From contig JAISCH010000350.1 of assembly GCA_031265725.1 (NCBI GenBank), positions 1-6,661 of the forward strand: DNA of 6,661 nt, in the 5' to 3' direction. A program made the translations under genes and the position numbers. Positions 5,190-6,661 of this stretch are shown piece after piece. The notes beneath the pieces were generated by a model. That model did not search any database and was not told where the DNA came from. It saw nothing but the letters and a program-made list of their open reading frames with translations. The stretch's first letter is position 1. Each line of letters opens with the position of its first letter. The stretch comes from Propionibacteriaceae bacterium. Lineage in GTDB: Bacteria > Actinomycetota > Actinomycetes > Propionibacteriales > Propionibacteriaceae.

Positions 5190-6186
5190 GGTTCTTCCTT
5201 TCATCGATGATGATGGCGATGATGATGATCACGCCTTTGACCACCAACTGCGCGAACGGGGAGATATTCAACAGGTCCATGCCGTTGTTGATCACACCGA
5301 TGAGCAGCGAGCCGACGATCGCGCCCCAGATAGTGCCCACGCCGCCATTGAAAGAGGTGCCGCCGATAACAGCCGCAGTGATCACGTCCATCTCCATCTG
5401 GTAGCCCAGTTGCGGGTTGCCGGATTCGATGCGTCCGGCCAGGATCAGACCAGCTATCCCGGCTAGCGCGCCGATCAGCACGAAGACGTAGAAGGTGACT
5501 CTGCGGATATTGATGCCGGAGACTCGGGCAGCTTGTTCGTTCCCGCCGATTGCGAAGACGTGCAGCCCGAAGCGGGTCTTGTTCAGCAGGATGTGCATCC
5601 CCACCGCCGCGACCGCCAGGATGATCACCGGGATCGGAATGACGCCGAACAGCTTGCCGCCGCCGATGAAGGCTAGTGCCGGGTCCATGCCGGAGATCGG
5701 CTTGCCGTCGGAGTAGATCAGCGCCGTACCGCGCAGATAGGTCATCGCGCCCAGGGTGGCGATGAAGGGGGCAATCCGGAAGATGGTGATGATGCTCCCG
5801 TTTATCACGCCACAGATGATCCCAACGGCGATCGCGCCCAGGATCGGGACGATGATTGGCGGGGTGAAGTCGGGGAAGAATTTGGTCCCGGCCGTAGCCG
5901 TCTGACCCAGCGACACGGTGACCACTGCGGACAGGGCCACCACAGAGCCGACGCTCAGGTCGATGCCTTTGATGATGAGCACGAAGACCATCCCCAAAGC
6001 GACGAGTCCGAAACCGGACACTTGGGTGACGATGTTGAGCAAGTTGGTGATCTGCATGAATTTGCCGCCAGTGGCAATAGTCAAGCCGATCATGAAGGCC
6101 AGCAAGATGCCGACGATGAAATATTTCTTAACGAACGCGCGCCAGTCAAATCCAGTCGATTGGACGGCGATTGGGGATGCTGTCAT
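5182..6186 (-). CDS. Sugar ABC transporter permease, RbsC/MglC type
   Basis: Inner-membrane subunit of a carbohydrate-uptake (CUT2-type) ABC importer; two copies normally form the channel and dock on the RbsA/MglA-like ATPase. The 334 residues are standard for the family (BPD_transp_2). Hydrophobic segments alternate through the protein, with roughly eight to ten likely membrane spans, for example near 22-40, 57-73, 78-95, 110-135, 183-201, 230-252, 284-300 and 312-327. Diagnostic wording includes KGIDLSVGS at 73-81, GGNEQAARVSGIN at 214-226 (the cytoplasmic loop that contacts the ATPase), AVIGGTSFNGGVGT at 272-285 and the Ile-rich end before DERK. An in-frame TAG lies 21 bases upstream, so ATG 6186 is the only nearby start; its AGGA is 13 bases away, a weak spacing. 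It follows the ATPase gene by 93 bases and overlaps the dehydrogenase start. The substrate is not readable: ribose, galactose, xylose and inositol permeases look alike. Confidence 0.93.
   Translation of the reverse strand: MTASPIAVQSTGFDWRAFVKKYFIVGILLAFMIGLTIATGGKFMQITNLLNIVTQVSGFGLVALGMVFVLIIKGIDLSVGSVVALSAVVTVSLGQTATAGTKFFPDFTPPIIVPILGAIAVGIICGVINGSIITIFRIAPFIATLGAMTYLRGTALIYSDGKPISGMDPALAFIGGGKLFGVIPIPVIILAVAAVGMHILLNKTRFGLHVFAIGGNEQAARVSGINIRRVTFYVFVLIGALAGIAGLILAGRIESGNPQLGYQMEMDVITAAVIGGTSFNGGVGTIWGAIVGSLLIGVINNGMDLLNISPFAQLVVKGVIIIIAIIIDERKNRA
5196..5201 (-). promoter_or_regulatory. Ribosome binding site inside the permease 3' end, deciding a GTG start
   Basis: AAAGGA read on the minus strand at 5201-5196 lies within the last permease codons (for E-R-K) and six bases ahead of GTG 5189. 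The earlier ATG at 5204 is preceded only by an ATC/ATG-rich stretch without Shine-Dalgarno character. Confidence 0.6.
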
Positions 6187-6279
6187 TTGGATTCTGTATT
6201 CCTAATCAGTTGCGAGCCGGCCTTTTCGCAGACTCTGGGTTGGTTTGGCCGCCGATGAGTGAGCATTATTTGCCCCTAA
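6187..6279 (-). other. 93-base gap between ATPase and permease genes, no clear feature
   Basis: I see no credible small gene, promoter or strong hairpin here. The only possible stem is CGGCC (6218-6222) with GGCCG (6247-6251), five pairs around a 24-base loop. An AGGA near the permease end is the only ribosome-site candidate. The gap is wider than usual for this ATPase-permease pair, which often overlap or nearly do. Confidence 0.4.
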
Positions 6280-6661
6280 TCAAGCTGGCTGGCAGCCGGT
6301 GGCAAGCTGCATGATTCGTTCTTGGGTGGCTTCCGTCCGATCGATGATGCCGCTGACCCGGCCTTCACACATGACGAGGATGCGGTCGCTCATGCCGAGC
6401 ACTTCGGGCAGTTCCGAGGAGACCATGATGATGGCTTTGCCCTGTTGGGCGAGGGTGGACATCAGCCGGTGTATTTCCGACTTCGCCCCCACGTCGATGC
6501 CGCGAGTGGGCTCGTCGATCATCAAGATGTCGGGCAGGGTGAGCAGCCAGCGCGAGATGAGCACTTTCTGTTGGTTCCCACCAGACAGATTGCCGATGAG
6601 TTGTTTCAGGGACGGAGTTTTGGTGTTGAGTGCCTGGCGCTGTTCATCGCAGGCTTCGTTG
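6280..6661 (-). CDS. Sugar ABC transporter ATP-binding protein, RbsA/MglA type, C-terminal fragment
   Basis: The ATPase subunit that drives the RbsC-type permease. Only the last 126 residues are inside the window; the frame is open through base 6661, so the N-terminal ATPase domain and the start lie beyond. What remains is most of the second nucleotide-binding domain: the ABC signature LSGGNQQKV, then Walker [15 protein letters not shown] with its D-loop, and [14 protein letters not shown], where Ser replaces the switch histidine. That replacement is usual in the second domain of tandem sugar ATPases of the RbsA/MglA/XylG group, so this is a two-domain protein rather than a single-domain one. 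A further GTG at 6564 lies between the signature motif and Walker B and is not a real start. It is the most upstream gene of the leftward operon in view; the operon promoter, and probably the periplasmic-type binding-protein gene, lie outside the window. Confidence 0.94.
   Translation of the reverse strand, partial: NEACDEQRQALNTKTPSLKQLIGNLSGGNQQKVLISRWLLTLPDILMIDEPTRGIDVGAKSEIHRLMSTLAQQGKAIIMVSSELPEVLGMSDRILVMCEGRVSGIIDRTEATQERIMQLATGCQPA

Noticed and set aside
5202..5230. ATG/GAT triplet-rich run on the + strand that looks like a microsatellite and provides several ATGs
   Set aside because: It is the reverse of Ile codons (ATC) encoding the Ile-rich final membrane segment and D-E of the permease, a normal feature of RbsC-type C-termini; the + strand frames from it lack family similarity.
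6218..6251. CGGCC/GGCCG stem between ATPase and permease genes as a terminator or riboswitch
   Set aside because: Only five pairs around a 24-base loop with no T run; well within chance for G+C-rich DNA.

Overview
The window reads as chromosomal DNA of a fairly G+C-rich bacterium, most likely an actinomycete (Actinomycetota). The grounds are indirect: G/C-biased third codon positions, GTG/ATG starts with GGAGG-type Shine-Dalgarno sites, tight start/stop overlaps, and an antitoxin/toxin pair whose wording (YPAFQF in the antitoxin, FSSGGRFG in the toxin) resembles actinobacterial RES/Xre modules. The genus cannot be named from the sequence.

Layout. Bases 1-329 (+) are the C-terminal end of a LacI-family sugar-responsive repressor, cut by the window edge. 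After a 128-base promoter region with a good -35/-10 pair overlapped by two inverted repeats, the + strand carries an inositol-2-dehydrogenase-like oxidoreductase (458-1462) and a sugar isomerase/epimerase-type TIM-barrel protein (1565-2431). Next comes a type II toxin-antitoxin operon: an Xre/MbcA/ParS-type antitoxin (2580-3206) overlapping by ATGA a RES-domain toxin (3203-3847), preceded by a short tandem array of TTGAC boxes. Two strong hairpins lie in the convergent gap at 3848-3992. The rest is one leftward (- strand) unit, in transcription order: the end of a sugar ABC-transporter ATPase (6661-6280, partial), its RbsC-type permease (6186-5182) and a second, different Gfo/Idh/MocA dehydrogenase (5189-3993) whose start overlaps the permease stop.

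How the genes may work together (inference). The minus-strand ABC system would import a sugar or cyclitol. The two Gfo/Idh/MocA dehydrogenases and the TIM-barrel isomerase would oxidise and isomerise it. The upstream LacI-type protein would repress at least the + strand pair. The iolG-like sequence makes myo-inositol or a related cyclitol the best guess, but the core genes iolB, iolC and iolD are not in view and the substrate is unproven. The RES/Xre module sits between the two metabolic units, with its own likely promoter and terminator, and looks like an independent insertion. I found no RNA genes, CRISPR arrays, transposases or attachment sites. The most unusual stretch is the toxin-antitoxin module and its iterated control region; it is a recognisable family rather than a new system.
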